Positions 1 to 18,415 of a DNA stretch of 64,000 nucleotides are shown piece by piece (the stretch's first letter is position 1; each line of letters opens with the position of its first letter). The DNA comes from Cristatella mucedo (Eukaryota > Bryozoa > Phylactolaemata > Cristatellidae), in the NCBI GenBank assembly GCA_009760855.2, contig WPIO01000026.1:1118001-1182000 (forward strand). The letters run 5' to 3'. Position numbers and translations under genes: made by a program. Below the pieces are notes generated by a model. It saw nothing but the letters and a program-made list of their open reading frames with translations, was not told the origin of the DNA and ran no database searches.

Positions 1-595
1 TACATGGATAAGGGTGAATAACGGTGGCATTTGCCGGGACCTGAGGAGAATGGTGCTTTTGTGCAAGCATGTACAGGTGACCGAGCTGATTGTGGCTCGG
101 TTCGTCTGTAGGTGCTGCCCACACCTTTGGCCGTGTTTGATTGTCAGTAGAAATGGAATGTTGATAGGACTCTATCCATCGCATGCTCGATGCTCTATAT
201 GTGATAGGACTCCATGCTTGATCTCGTGTTTTCAACTCAGTTTAGTGCATTGCTATGCCTGATGAAGCTCTGATGTGTGCACCGATCTTGCTTGTTGAAC
301 CTGTGTGAGTGTTTCAATCGGTTGGCATCATGTTTCTTTCTTCCTTGGCTTACCTCCTATTGATCTCAACTAATACGGCGTCATCTATTTATAGATTAAA
401 CTCACATTCTGCTATGGGCACAGTGCCTATAGCAGTTAATACGGCTACGTTACCGCGTCCTTTGGTACAGGGCCAGCTCACTGCCTGCTATGGGCACTAT
501 GCCCATAGGAAAGTACGCTGGCCCTATGAACAAACGACACCATATTAGCGGATTGATCTCCCTTCTTTAGTAGGTGCCTCCACGTTATATGCCGC
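1..595. other. No gene seen; paired palindromes only
   Basis: Probably nucleobindin intron or upstream sequence. Open frames here have no recognisable content. Confidence 0.4.
409..525. repeat. Pair of palindromic hairpins
   Basis: 409-435 is a 27-bp near-palindrome (CTGCTATGGGCA ... TGCCTATAGCAG). 488-508 is CTATGGGCA-CTA-TGCCCATAG, perfect 9-bp arms. The latter sits inside a wider pair AGGGCCAGC (469-477) and GCTGGCCCT (517-525). Function unknown. Confidence 0.7.
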
Positions 596-752
596 TCTTA
601 GCCAAAGGATAAAGTGCACCTACTTCACGACTCAGGTCGCAGGCTCGAGTCCTGCTGCAGGCAGTTCTTTATTGCCCATTGCAAGTGGGAGCAATATCTA
701 CTAGTGCTCTTTTGTTGCTTTATAAATGAGGCTGTTAAATCAGCTATTTTTG
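596..752 (+). mobile_element. tRNA-derived SINE, family A
   Basis: Has the family's B-box-like GGCTCGAGTCCTG, the body TTTATTGCCCATTGCAAG, and the end AAATGAGGCTGTTAAATCAG. Reference structure (14633-14792): tRNA-like head with ACGACC/GGTCGT hairpin and B box, 60-bp body, end in GAGGCTGTTAAATCAGCTAA. Confidence 0.7.
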
Positions 753-911
753 TTTTGACCTTCCAGTTAGTACATTATGGTCTTGCAAGTCAAGATCGTT
801 GGGATTGTGTGCATGCACTGTAAATTTAGCTGTTATGGTAAGTGGATTGAGGTCAGGTAGATTTTTCGAGATCAATCCCTCGACCTGCTAGTGCTCTTAT
901 GCCACTGTATG

Positions 912-937
912 AGTGTGTGTGTGTGTGTGTGTGTGTG
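912..937. repeat. TG microsatellite
   Basis: About 12 TG units upstream of the first nucleobindin exon. Confidence 0.9.
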
Positions 938-1562
938 CACACACTTTTTGAAAATCGCTTGCCCGAGTCTCAGGACAGTATATTTCTTTTTCGTATACAA
1001 ATTGGTGTCTTTTTCAAAATGTAGGGAGACCAAGCGCCATCAAATAATCTTCGACAATGGTTTCGCCTGGCTGTTGTGGCATGACTTGTTGATGTCGTGA
1101 AGCTTGTCGTTCCCCCTTTATCCCACTAGTAGCATATCTGGAATGCCGCCGCTGCTGCACTGCACTGCAGCCTTTTTTTTCTGATGTACTGATAAATGTG
1201 ACTATTACAACTTGATGAGTATCCTTGCCCACTATGCAACCTTTGGTGGATGATCAGCCTCGCTATGTCCTGCTTCTGCACGAGTCATACCTAGCTATGT
1301 GGTTGCAATACTATGTTTATAGTGTTGCTTAGTAAAAATTCAGGTCTTGTTTTGTACACACACATCAGTTAGGTAATACTGCCTGGTCCAGCTACAAGTG
1401 TCGTAGGGTTGTGTGCGTGCCTGTGCACGTTTGTAGATGCATATGTATATGTAAGTGAGGCTTATTTCATAGCAGTAGGAGCACGATCTCTTTCGATCCA
1501 GCTGGTTAGACCATCATGCTGTTACTGCTCAACTCGAGCAGCGGGTGATTGCTACCTTTCAG

Positions 1563-7573
<6,011 letters not shown>

Positions 7574-7821
7574 GTGCACCACGGAAGCTGTCGTGCAGTA
7601 GTTTAGTTATTGGTGGTGTTCTGGAGCCCTCTCACCCCAAGTGATAGGCCGGATGGCTTCGTGGGGTAGGCAATTGACCTAGCACAATTCAGCTCTGTAT
7701 TGCTGTTGGCTGCACACATGCCGAACGCTATCTATATAACTGAGACTTACAAGGCGTTCGTGCATAGTCTGAGCAAGGATGCACAAGTTAGTACACAAGA
7801 GCTAACTAAATATGTCAGTTC

Positions 7822-7973
7822 TTTACCCAGTGTTAAGGTGCTTAGACTTCTCGACCCAGGTCGTGGGTTCGAGTGCTGAAGCAGTCAATTCTTAATTACC
7901 TGCTGCTAGCTGGGAATAAGTGCCAACTGCTCTGTGTCGCTATACAAATATGAGGTTGACCAATCAGCTGCTC
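7822..7973 (+). mobile_element. tRNA-derived SINE, family A
   Basis: GTTAAGGTGCTTAGACTTC, CCCAGGTCGTGGGTTCGAGT, and a degenerate end AAATATGAGGTTGACCAATC. Confidence 0.7.
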
Positions 7974-7984
7974 ATCTTTACTTA

Positions 7985-8355
7985 TTTTGTGCAATGTGGG
8001 CTCCATAGAATCAGAGAGTCCATTCCCGAGGTAGCATCCCCACTGGACGCCTCACCCTCCTGTCCTCACTTGACCTCAATGCCCTCCCTCAAGCCTGCCA
8101 CTTGTGACTTTTGTCTCGAGGATCTTGTCCCAGTCAAAGAAGATTACTAACTCAGGGGTTCTATGTGTTCGTCTTTTTTCACAATTTATTCTCTCCCTGT
8201 AGCTGATGTAATAGCCAAGCACAATCTAGGACTTCATGTTTATGTATTCAATAGATGACACTGCTGTACTTGTACGAGCTTTGATTCCTGTAAAGTGCCT
8301 AGAAAGAGCTTAATTAAGTTCTCTGAAGGCACCATACAAATATATTATTATTCCT
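7985..8355 (+). mobile_element. LINE fragment with 3' tail
   Basis: Begins with IRESIPEVASPLDASPS (linker before the reverse transcriptase), then a short deleted section, and ends with AAAGTGCCTAGAAAGAGCTT and an ATT-type tail at 8340-8355. Confidence 0.7.
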
Positions 8356-8357
8356 CC

Positions 8358-8908
8358 CTGCCTTCCAACATGTCGAACTCTCTCAACTCCCTTGCTGCAT
8401 GTATTGCTGACATTCGCACTCGGGTGGCAGCAAATTTTCTCAAATTGAATAGCGATATCATCAACTTACTACTTATGGGAAAACCTAGTGTTACTCTGAA
8501 ATTGGAAAGCCTGACATTTAAATTGGGCTTGGCCAGAACATCTGTAGTGTCTGCATGCAGAGTGACTTATTCCAAACTGATCTTCCACTAGGTGAATACT
8601 TCAGCTTTATATTCAGTCGCCTACTTTCAGCTATGTAAAATCACAAAAATTCCAGCCTGCTTAGACAAGGATACCACAGCCAAGCTTGTCCTTTCTCTAA
8701 GTCACTACTTGCAGGTCTTCCTGACTGTGGAGTAAGACCTGACAGTTGGTGCAAAACTCAGAAGCTTGGCTTGCCTGTAGTAACCCTAACAACTGCCATA
8801 TCTCACCGACCTGCAGTGGCTCCCACATCAAGCAGGGCATCAACTTCAAGGTTCTGTTACTCGCTTTTGGTTCTCGCATCCTACCACCCACTCTGACTCA
8901 TGTCCTTT
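8358..8908 (+). mobile_element. LINE fragment, reverse transcriptase C-terminal part
   Basis: Plus strand. SNSLNSLAACIADIRTRVAA and NFLKLNSDIINLLLMGKPSV are followed by decayed copies of the C-terminal domain up to 8908, where the minus-strand young LINE begins. The young LINE apparently inserted into or beside this older copy. Confidence 0.75.
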
Positions 8909-8910
8909 AA

Positions 8911-11277
8911 TAATAATAATAATAATATTGCACTTGATAAAGCGCCCTCAGAGAACTTAATCTCTTTCTAGGCGCTTTACATTTGCTGCAAAGTGATACG
9001 CAATAGAATAGTAAGTAAAATCATGCTTGAAAAACAAACAAAATGAATAACATGGTTAGGGGTGACATGCACTGGGTCAGCATGCAAATGTGGTTAGTGG
9101 CAGCATGAACAGTGTCAGCACGCATAAGCACATCGAGGACGAATCACAAGGACCCACTAAATGCTGTCCTAAATAGGAATGTTTTTAAGTTTCTTTTAAA
9201 TGTGGTCAGGTCAGGGGATGTTCTGATGCAGGTCGGGAGGGAGTTCCAGGCTGTGGGAGCATACGAGCTAAATGCACGGTCTCCAAAGGATTTAAGGTTT
9301 GTACGAGGTATTTCTAGACTGTTGGATTCCGAAAAGCGAGTGGTACGATGCTTTGCCTGATGGGGTAGTATCTCTGAAAGATAGGCTGGAGCCATAGAAT
9401 GAAGAGACCTAAAAGTGAGCGACAAAACCTTGAAGTCAATCCGTTGCTTGACTGGTAACCAGTGCAGGTCGGCGAGAAGTGGAGTAATGTGGCAACTGCG
9501 ACGCTCACGGCAGACAAGCCTAGCTGCAGAGTTTTGCACCAGCTGCAATCGCCTGATCGCACATGCTGGTAGGCCAGTAAGCAGTGAGTTGCAGAAGTCG
9601 AGACGAGATGTCACGAATGCATGGACCAACTTGGACGTGGTATCCTTATCTAAACAAGCCCTAATTTTAGCAATGTTATGAAGCTGAAAATAGGCTGATT
9701 TGACTGTGGAGCTGATGTGGTCGTCTAACGAGAGGTCGCTTTGGAATATGACACCTAGATTTCGAGCTGATGCAACTGGAGATATGCTGGCAGAGCCAAT
9801 TTTGAAAGTCAGCCTTTCCAATTTCTGAATAACACTAGGTTTGCCCATAACTAGTAAGTTAGTTTTATCATCGTTTAGTTTTAGAAAATTTGCTGCCATC
9901 CATGATCGGATGTCATCAATGCATGCAGCAAGTGAGTTGAGAGAATTTGAGGTGCTCGAAGGCTGGGAGGGATCAAAGCAAAGGTACAACTGAGTGTCAT
10001 CCGCATAGAAGTGAAAGCCTAGATTGTGCTTGGCAATCACATCAGCGAGAGGGAGAGTATAGACGGTGAAAAGGACCGGACCTAGCACAGAGCCCTGAGG
10101 TACTCCATATTTTAGAGGTACTTCAGATGATCTTTGTCCATTCACATCAACACTCTGGAGTCTCTCCCACTGAGATAGGACCTGAACCACTGCAGAGCAG
10201 TGCCAGTGATGCCCAGGCGAGATGAGAGGCGCTCTAGAAGTACTTTGTGATCGATGGTATCAAAAGCTGCCGAAAGATCGAGCAAAACAAGAAGAGACAC
10301 TCTACCCATGTCTGCATTCCTAAGTAGGTCGTTGTATACCCGAAGCAATGCTGACTCTGTGGAGTGATTAGCTCTAAAGCCAGACTGGAACTTACTAGCA
10401 AGGTGTGAGGTTTCGATATACGAGTTCAGCTGGTCTGCCGCGACCCGTTCCAGTGTCTTTGATAGGAATGGTAGAAGGGAGACTGGGCGGTAGTTGCTTA
10501 AGTTCTCTTGGTCTAGTGTAGCTTTCTTGAGAAGTGGCCTGACTACAGCTTTTTTGAAAGGTGCTGGGACCTGACCTGAGGCTAATGACATATTAATGAT
10601 GTTGGTTATGCATGGCAGCAGCAGATCAATGCAACGTAGGAGCAGGACAGTGGGAATAGGGTCCAGTGGACTTGTTGTCTTCTTTGATTGAGATACAAGC
10701 TTTAGGACTATGTCACTGGTGACCTGTTTAAATGCAGACATTGAGGCGCAGCCAGGAACCGAGGAACAGCATTCTAGTGGGAAGGTTGTCGTCGCAGGGA
10801 TGGATTCCCTGATTTTGTCTATCTTCTGCACAAAGAATCGAGAGAAGCGATCGGCTAGATCATCACAAGGATCATCAGGTAAGGAGCTAACCTGGGAACG
10901 GTTGAGGAGATGGTTTATTGTCGACATCAGCATTTTTGGATTGTGCATCTGTGATTCAACAATGTTTCTATATAAGCTAGACTTAGCCTTTGCTAGGATC
11001 GATTGGTACGACCTACAGTAGTCTTCATATGCCTGTCGATGGACAGTTAGTCCGGATCTTTTGTATGCCTTTTCAAGCTTTCGTTTAGTAGACTTGGCTA
11101 GTTTAATGTCTGTGGTAAACCATAGGCCGTCTGGGCGGGGGCGCACAGTGCGCTTTGTCAAAGGTGCAAACTCGTCGAGCGTGTCAGCTAGTGTCGTGTT
11201 GTAGCAATCTACCAGTGATGACAGATCGGAGGGAGGACTGAGCAGCAAAGGTGAAGCAAATTCAAATACCGCGGAGA
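8911..11277 (-). mobile_element. L2/CR1-type LINE, 5'-truncated, reverse transcriptase region
   Basis: Best preserved LINE here. Reading on the minus strand, 11277 to about 10165 encodes the region after the endonuclease and the N-terminal half of the reverse transcriptase (SNYRPVSLLPFLSKTLERV; LLVLLDLSAAFDTIDH, motif A). The frame then shifts by one near 10165 and continues to 9144 with YGVPQGSVLGPVLF, the catalytic YADD box (about 9996-10007), and the C-terminal domain with LHWLPVKQRIDFKVLSL. A 3' UTR follows and the element ends in the family tail (AAAGCGCCTAGAAAGAGATT, then AGGGCGCTTTATCAAG) and TTA repeats at 8911-8930. The endonuclease domain is missing, so the copy is dead on arrival. 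Its 3' 880 bases are nearly identical to 59626-60509. Confidence 0.93.
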
Positions 11278-11508
11278 CTGCCTTTAGTTCGTATGCTCCT
11301 AAAGCCTGAAACACACTCCCAACTAACGTCACTAACGTTCCTTCCATCATTATTTGCTCCGTCCGCGTAGGTTGTCCTTTTCGTGCTTGTGCATGGTGAC
11401 ACTGTGCATGCTATCAGTCACCAATTAATATGCTTACTTTTCAACATATGTAGTGTGGCTAGAGATTTAGTTCTGTTAGGGTGCTGTATGAGTGCTTTAT
11501 GATTATTA
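11278..11508 (+). mobile_element. Older LINE 3' end, head to head with the 8.9 kb LINE
   Basis: Plus-strand LINE remnant: end of the coding region (compare 31000-31060), then the GACACTGTGCATG part of the 3' UTR, then a degraded tail near 11455-11508. It abuts the minus-strand element directly. Its tail is far more diverged, so the two are separate insertions. Confidence 0.7.
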
Positions 11509-11509
11509 T

Positions 11510-13058
11510 GTTTTAGCCAAGACGCAATGAAGTCCAGCATCGGCGGCGGCTATTGTGACCAAAGAAGCTGTGTTAGTCCAAGCTGGCTGATCGTTTGAGC
11601 CACCGGCTGGCTATCTGGTGTTCTCTTGCCAAGCCTGGTGCTTCCTAGGCAGAAAGATGGCTTGCATAAATGCCTCATTGTCCTTTTAAGCTTTATCGCC
11701 CATCATAGTCGTCAGCAACAGTGGCAAGTGCACCGCAGGTTGCACACGGATCGGTGCTGCACTGGATCCATCGTACGGATTCTGCTTAATGACATGGCAC
11801 CACTGTAATCAAATGTAATTACTAAATAAATTGTAGTTTTTGGGGCATATTGCAACTGCCCTTCGGCGGTAAGACAGCAGCAAACCGTCAGCATGACTCG
11901 TTTCACATTTTTGGCGTGAATGGCTGAAGTTGCAGCAGCAGTGCGTGCGGCTCCCTTTGCCGACTGGTCTTTTTCCTGTAATCCCGTGTGTGTGGTTTCC
12001 TGGCATTGCAATTTGCAACCGGGCAGTTACCATCGACGTCGATCCAGTGCCACCAGTTTTTACTTCACGAAGTCTGCTTATTACTCCGAGATCTGCAATG
12101 ATGCAAGCCAGGTGTGCAGCTGGATTATTCAAAACAGTTTGGGGGTAGTGATGAGCAGACCTTAGTGACATCGAACTGCTCAAAGGTACCACTTGCTGAC
12201 GCTCAGGTGATACTCAGCTAGTCGAAATTCGAGCATGATGCACACGTGCATGCACAGCATGTCTTGCAGCAGCTAGTTCGGCTGCTAGTTCGAGTTCGAG
12301 TTAAATACACGAAGAAAGGAACTGGCAAGGCACGTGTAGCAGCAACAACTGCAGGTGGACGGTTGTGTAGTGACTGCCAGCTTTTTGCCTACTAGCTTTG
12401 CCCTTTGTTTCATATCGCTTTATTTCTAGTAAGCAACACTGCCAAGGGCACGGTGCCCTTTCAGTGCAGGCCGAGTTGGTTGCGGTAGAGACAAAAAGTT
12501 TGCTACTTTGCTGGCAGTTAACATGATTTCCGGTTATTCAGGGTGGCTAACGGCTGGCTATGACCCAGCTTAAATTTGCGAGCAACCGGAAGGCACACGA
12601 AACTCTTTTTTTGTTATTCAATGCAAATGCCGCAATGATAACAGGAGTAATAGTAACAAATCATTTGTGCAGCACCTTAAGAGAGTCAAATGCCCACACA
12701 GGTGCTTTAAAACTCACTCCAAGAGAAGCAACAACCAAGATATAATGGCATGCAAGGTAAGATGCTCAGGTAAGTATGTGAAAGTACACAATTAAACTAA
12801 CGCTCCTTAGACTAACATGCAGAAGCAGACAAGAAGACACACTCGGAAGCACACAAGAAGACACACTAGAGGCCACCAGTTATTCGGACAGCTGGTTAGT
12901 AAGTGCACTGAATCGTGCACCAGTGAGCATGCGCAGAGCACTGGAACAAAAACGACAAGTACACTGGTGTGCAAGCTGATCGCCGAAACCGATGCCTCTA
13001 CAGCTGAGACTTAAATAGGGCATAGTAAATTTAGGTTATGACAGAAACCGGATGCAAG
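11510..13058. other. Intergenic, no gene seen
   Basis: A short 26-bp-type repeat at 12818-12875 (AGACACAC units) and otherwise unremarkable sequence. Confidence 0.4.
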
Positions 13059-13059
13059 T

Positions 13060-13830
13060 ACCATGCTTTCGGTGCCTACGAACTGACGACCGGATCAATA
13101 CAGTATTTCGATTTAGTACCAGGAACCATGTGACAAATGGAAGCCAAAATGATGGCGTGAGAGCACAGTGGAGGAGCAAGGATGGGTCGGATGAGTAGGC
13201 AGGTGCAAGTGAGAATCCGCGATCTGTAGACCAGACTCAGTATCTTGAAGTCGATGCTTGGTAGAAAGCCAGGGAAGCTCACACAGAAGTGGTGCGATGT
13301 AGCAGCTAAGCCATTAATGACCTATAAGACGAGCTGCTGATCTTTACACTAGCTTCAGACAATTAAGAGCACATGCCGGAGGTCACGAATACAATTTTTT
13401 GAAAAATCTAGACGTGATGTCACAAATGCATGAAGTAATTTGGCAGTCACACTCTTGTCTAAGCCGGCTCTGACTTTGTCTACGGCCTTCAGCTGAAAGT
13501 AGGCAGACTTGACAGTGGAGGAAATGTGCATATCTACTGACAAGTTGTTTTGGAATATCTATAATAACTGAATAGTTGTTTTGGAATATCGATTGCGGTG
13601 TCATCGGCATAGAAATGAAGTCAAAGATTGTTTTTGATGACATCAGCCAGAGAAAGAGCATAAATAGTGAAAAAGGGCAACACCATCAGAGGTATCACAT
13701 AATTTAAGGGTTCCCTCCAGGACCGACACCCACTCACATCTACATTCTGACACCTTTCACTGAGGCTGTAAATGGCATTGAAACTCACAGCCAAAACTGC
13801 ATTTGCACATAACATCAACCAAATAGTTAA
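13060..13830 (-). mobile_element. Degenerate LINE fragment (reverse transcriptase)
   Basis: Minus strand, several frames. Recognisable pieces are YALSLADVIKNNL, MHISSTVKSAYFQL, KLLHAFVTSRLDFSKN and IDFKILSLVYRS, in the same order as in the 8.9 kb LINE. No tail remains. Confidence 0.75.
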
Positions 13831-14354
13831 GTGAGCATCTCCGTGGTATCTTCATAAATCCTCTCAGCTGCAACGCCAGGGGAAAACAGAGCCAATGTGA
13901 CTGCAGCTATCAGGTTACCACATGCCATGCATGGCAACATTTAACATGCATGACACCATTTCGCCGAAATTGGCATGCTCTTATAGTGAAGATTTTGTGA
14001 CAAATAGCTGCTTATTCATGTGACAGCTGAGTTTAACCAGCTGCTATCGTTTGGCGAGCATGAGGCATGCACCATTAAGAATGTTGTCATGGAAGCATTC
14101 AAAGGCATTGCCTAAATAATGTGACATATATGTGGTCGTTGGTTTTGTCCGAGATTGACTTTGGGCGCAGTTCAAATAGCTTGGTGCCTGTGCCATTTTA
14201 AACAACGGAATTTTTGCTACCATTCCAGATTCGTAATTGACTTTGAGAATAGCAAGTTGCCAACAAGCTGCATATCATATATCTGTCAAAGGCGATGTTT
14301 GCATGCATGTTTGGGTGTATTCTTGCTTATGTGTACGATTGTTTATGTTTTTTC

Positions 14355-14592
14355 GGCATGTGTCCCCTGACACGACGACATTTAAAAGAAGATTAAAAAC
14401 ATACCTGTTTATTATAGAATTTGGCAGGTCTTTGCGATTCGTCCTTTGCATGCATGTACCTGCTTACACTATGCCTGCTGCTTGCAGATGTTACCACCAA
14501 CCATTTGGTAATGCTTTCTATACAGCATCTGTAGAGTGCCTAGAAAGAGAATCAGTCCTCAAAGGGTACTATACAAATGTATTATTGTTATT
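14355..14592 (+). mobile_element. LINE 3' end
   Basis: Contains CGACATTTAAAAGAAGATTA (end of the coding region, TTFKRRLKTYLF), the 3' UTR and the tail GAGTGCCTAGAAAGAGAATC ending in ATT repeats. A SINE follows within 50 bases. Confidence 0.78.
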
Positions 14593-14631
14593 ACCCGGTT
14601 ATGAATGCTGATCTAAGAGTAAATACTGGGC

Positions 14632-14795
14632 CATAATAGCTCAGGAGGTATTGTGGTCGCTCTTCGAGACCAAGATCGTGGGTTCAAATCCTGCAGTTTG
14701 GCAATCCTTTATTGCCAGCTGTGGGCGGTGGTGACAGCCGTTAAGGCTCTTCTGCCGCTATACAAAATGAGGCTGTTAAATCAGCTAATATTTTT
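14632..14795 (+). mobile_element. tRNA-derived SINE, family A (well preserved)
   Basis: Good reference copy: GATCGTGGGTTCAAATCCTG as B box, GATAGCC-like body with GTTAAGGCTCTTCTGCCGCT, and terminal ATGAGGCTGTTAAATCAGCT followed by T-rich sequence. Confidence 0.78.
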
Positions 14796-15199
14796 TTTAA
14801 TGTTTTGGCAGTTTCATGGCTGGAAGGCTCTAGGAAGGGGCATCCCAATCTTTGCTCAGGTGCCAGACCAGAGAGGAAAGCTCTTAAAGGTGGGCACGAA
14901 GAAAATTCCCTTCAAACTTTATTCAATGCTGTGTAGTCTGCAGCTTTAGATAGGAAACCTGTCTTAGCAGCATGCCATCTGAAAGGGCTCGTTAGCCTTT
15001 TCAAAAAACTGGGTTTTTAGTGCCCCTAATTTCTTGAGGGCCTAAAGCTGCATGCCAAAGGCCAGCCGTCCTGCAGAGGCCTTTAGAAACCACAGAGCAA
15101 GACGGCAGACACTGAGATTGGGCTCCCAGCCCAACGACAGCGGTCATGCAGTTCGACAATTTACATTCAAGCACCGAATAGCCATTGCACAGAGAGCTC

Positions 15200-16950
15200 C
15201 TGCTGTGCACATTTACCTGTGACATAGGATGAGGTTTTGCACGGCTGCCACAGTTGATCGCTCGTTCTGACCGGTCACGAGATGCCTGTCCAGCACGACG
15301 TGCATTGCATCGGGCTCGCTGGCTAAAGCGCAAACAAAGCCTCGAATGGTGACAGGTCGGCACCATTGACTAATACGCCACTCGGTGCCTTGCGCGGATG
15401 AGGCTCCGCAGGTTCTCGCACGAGTGCCATTGCTCGGACGCTTCGAAGGCAGCACCGTGCAAGCGCTGGTGGCAAGCCACGCTACCGCCTTCCGCACATG
15501 CTTTCGGAGTGGCACTCATTGGTCAAGCGCCGTGGCTCGGGCCGATGGGCAAGACCCGATCGCTGAAAACAACCGCCGATCGAATCGAGCGATGCGAGCG
15601 ACCGACAAGCAGGCCGACAGATCGATGATGGAATCTCCTCACCCTTCGCGCACTCTCATGCAGGCGCATGCAACAAGCAGCAGGCGCCAGAGCCGACCTG
15701 AGGGAGGCACTCAACCAACGGGTCACAGCTGCCAGTTGAAATGGCCTGAATAAATATGGCTGACATATCTGGCTTATCTTGAGGTCACGGATCACTGTCG
15801 AGGACCCCAGATAGGACATATTCGCGTCTTTCTTGCTATCGATACGATAAACCTGTGAGGATGCATGTAAGCACAATACAAATCTGGTTGACAGATTTAT
15901 GTTATGCAATTACCACATCATCACCCACGTGTTTAACGACATGCGTAGCGACCCTCGGGGTACATGCTACCGTTCCACTCAACTCGGAGAAGGGTAAAGA
16001 GTCAGAGCAAATTCCTCATCCTGCAGCCGGCTCTCATCACGTTCTCCCAACTGTCGACTTGACTCTGCCACAATCAGGCACCGTGCTGCAATGCTGCAGC
16101 GGTGCAGGCGACAGCGGGAAGCGAGGTGCTGCTGCTGCAGCTGCACGCACACAGCAGCTCACCAGTGTACTTCCCTCCGTTTTCCTTCACGAAATCTTCC
16201 ACGACCAGAGGTGCGCTGGAGAAGTCAGGCAGCTTGGCAAGCTCGTACACGGATAACTACAAAGGTAGCAGGCCACGTGCACCGTCGCAGTTACGTTGGC
16301 AGTGCGGCCCCAGCTCCAGGAGCCCTGCAGCAACTGGCGGCCGTCACGACCGCGGGCACAGACACGGCGGCAACTGTCTGGTCCCATCGAGCGACCGAGG
16401 TGTGCATACTCCAGTCACGCTGTAGTTCCGGAAGCACCAGCGCTTGCCATCGTCCGACCAACGGGCGCAGCACAGGCCAGCCACTCCTTGGCCAATGGCG
16501 CAGATCGACTCTGCAAAGAGCAGAGCGCCAAACGTGGAGCACTCGCTGAACCCACACGATGCGCCTGCCGGGCGTGGTCGCGCAGCTGCTCTACATAGCG
16601 AATGTGCAGCCGTCCACGAATGAACTGCAGCACGAAGACACGAGGGTCGGCATCACGTGGCTACCGGAGCTGAAGAGTGCACACATGCCGAGGACGCTCG
16701 ACACACAGACAGCGCCAGCAGTGGCAGGTCCAGCAGCTGCAGGTCCTCGGCCGCAGAGCACCAGCACCAGTCATCCACAAGCAGTTCTGCTGCTACACTC
16801 GCAACCGGCATGTCTTCACGGAGGGGAGTAGGTGTCCTTGTTGCAAAACCAGATTGGCAGTTGCCTGCCAGAGCTGCGCTGCAGTGCCTGAAACTATCAA
16901 ACTAACCGCAGAACTGTATAGAATCGGTATCAATCTATGTTAAAGCCTGA
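15200..16950. other. GC-rich block with overlapping open frames, nature unknown
   Basis: About 1.7 kb clearly richer in GC and CpG than its flanks, with 100- to 150-codon open frames on both strands, as chance gives in GC-rich DNA. Two plus-strand stretches look protein-like: LPGVVAQLLYIANVQPSTNE (about 16562-16620), and a Cys-rich end with HKQFCCYTRNRHVFTEGSRC, CPCCKTRLAVACQSC and a stop near 16943. They are in different frames. It could be a CpG island, exons of a gene, or a decayed retrocopy; I cannot choose. Confidence 0.3.
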
Positions 16951-17230
16951 TTAAGTGGGAAAAGCCAAAGTCAGTGCCTACCACAGACGATTATGCTCGG
17001 GCGGCATTAACTTGAGAGGGAGGGAGTAAAACTTTGGCATGCTAAATAATTCAGATCGTGACAGATTTTAAAGTTTGTTCGCAATTCCCAAGTTTTAATT
17101 ATTAGTAACCCGATATGTCATGGCTTACGGCTTGGACTTTATTAAAAGATAATCTGAAGTGATTAATAGTAAGCTGTTTAATATCTGTCTGTGCACTAAT
17201 GTGGCCCTCTCAAACCAAAGAAAATATACA

Positions 17231-17246
17231 GTCAGACTCTCTCCCT

Positions 17247-17289
<43 letters not shown>
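17231..17289. repeat. CT microsatellite
   Basis: CT/CCCT tract of about 58 bases with no gene nearby. Confidence 0.9.
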
Positions 17290-17290
<1 letters not shown>

Positions 17291-18378
17291 CCCTTTCCGT
17301 ATGCATAGAAACTTGTCAAGCCGACCATTTTTGCCGGGCTTAATGCAGAGCCTCCTCTGATGCATCTGAAAATAACTTTTTGGAACTTGCGCTTGTTTGA
17401 AGGTTTTGCTTTTTTCCATAAACGACGAAGTAAAATCGAACTTTACCAGAGCAAAGATACTTAGCATGGGTTACTCGTATGCCTTATCAAATTCATTCTG
17501 TACTGCAAGCTGTTTTCCTAAATTACCTGATAGTTTTGGAGAACAGAGTGCACAGAAGACCTGCTTCGAGTATCCCGTGACTAGCCAACGGTACCATAGC
17601 AAGCCATATCTCCATGGATCTCCAGACAGTGCCCACCCCAACTCACGAGTTTCCATGTCTGCCACCAGCTCTCCACCAGGCATTTGCCACCCGTAGTCTC
17701 AGTCTTTAAGTAGGCTATTGAACAATTTTTCCAGTGAATCTCTGGCTCTTTCGGTTGCTCTGATTTCTGCTGGGAAAGAGCAAAGCAGAGGTGCAGACTC
17801 AGTGGTACGCTCCTCCACGACCCAAAGAATGCTCTCACTACATGGACTGCTGTTCATGCACAATGAAACCATATGTGCAAACAAAATTCAGGAAAAACCA
17901 TGGGTAACAGCTGTAATCATGTAAAGGCACTTTCAATTCGGGAATCATTTCAGGCCAGCTGCCAGGTATCCGGCTGCAGCGCCCCCTGCCGACTTATTAT
18001 AACTGAAGGCTGAACTGCAAAACTATCTCTGGTCATCGCTGCTGACCATCTTAAGCCTGAAAGAGGCCGCAGCCACACGTCATATGTGCAGCATTGAACC
18101 TAATCAGCACACTGCCTATCTGGACTGACTGGGCACCACCTGAAATCACAGGAAATGACTAAATCCCCTCAATGTAGACATTAAAAAACCCACGTTAAAA
18201 GAGCAGCTTGCGATGTTTTACTCTACTGCTTTCGGGCCCCTATCGTTGTTGATGAAGAGTAACCTACATTAATTAATAGGTTATTACTTCTGCTTGATTC
18301 TCCATAGCTCAGTCATATGCCTCTAGTAGCTATACTAACCAGGCCGGTCATGACCTCTCAAAGTTATACAAGCTTCTA

Positions 18379-18415
18379 AGATTTCTCAGAAAGATTTCTC
18401 AGACAGATTTCTCAG
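18379..18415. repeat. Three 13-bp tandem units
   Basis: AGATTTCTCAG repeated three times with a 13-base period. Confidence 0.75.

Noticed and set aside
10142-11350. 402-codon open frame read as one intact protein
   Set aside because: Its first 25 codons come from the antisense of an older LINE, and its end is a frameshift. It is a LINE fragment, not a host gene.
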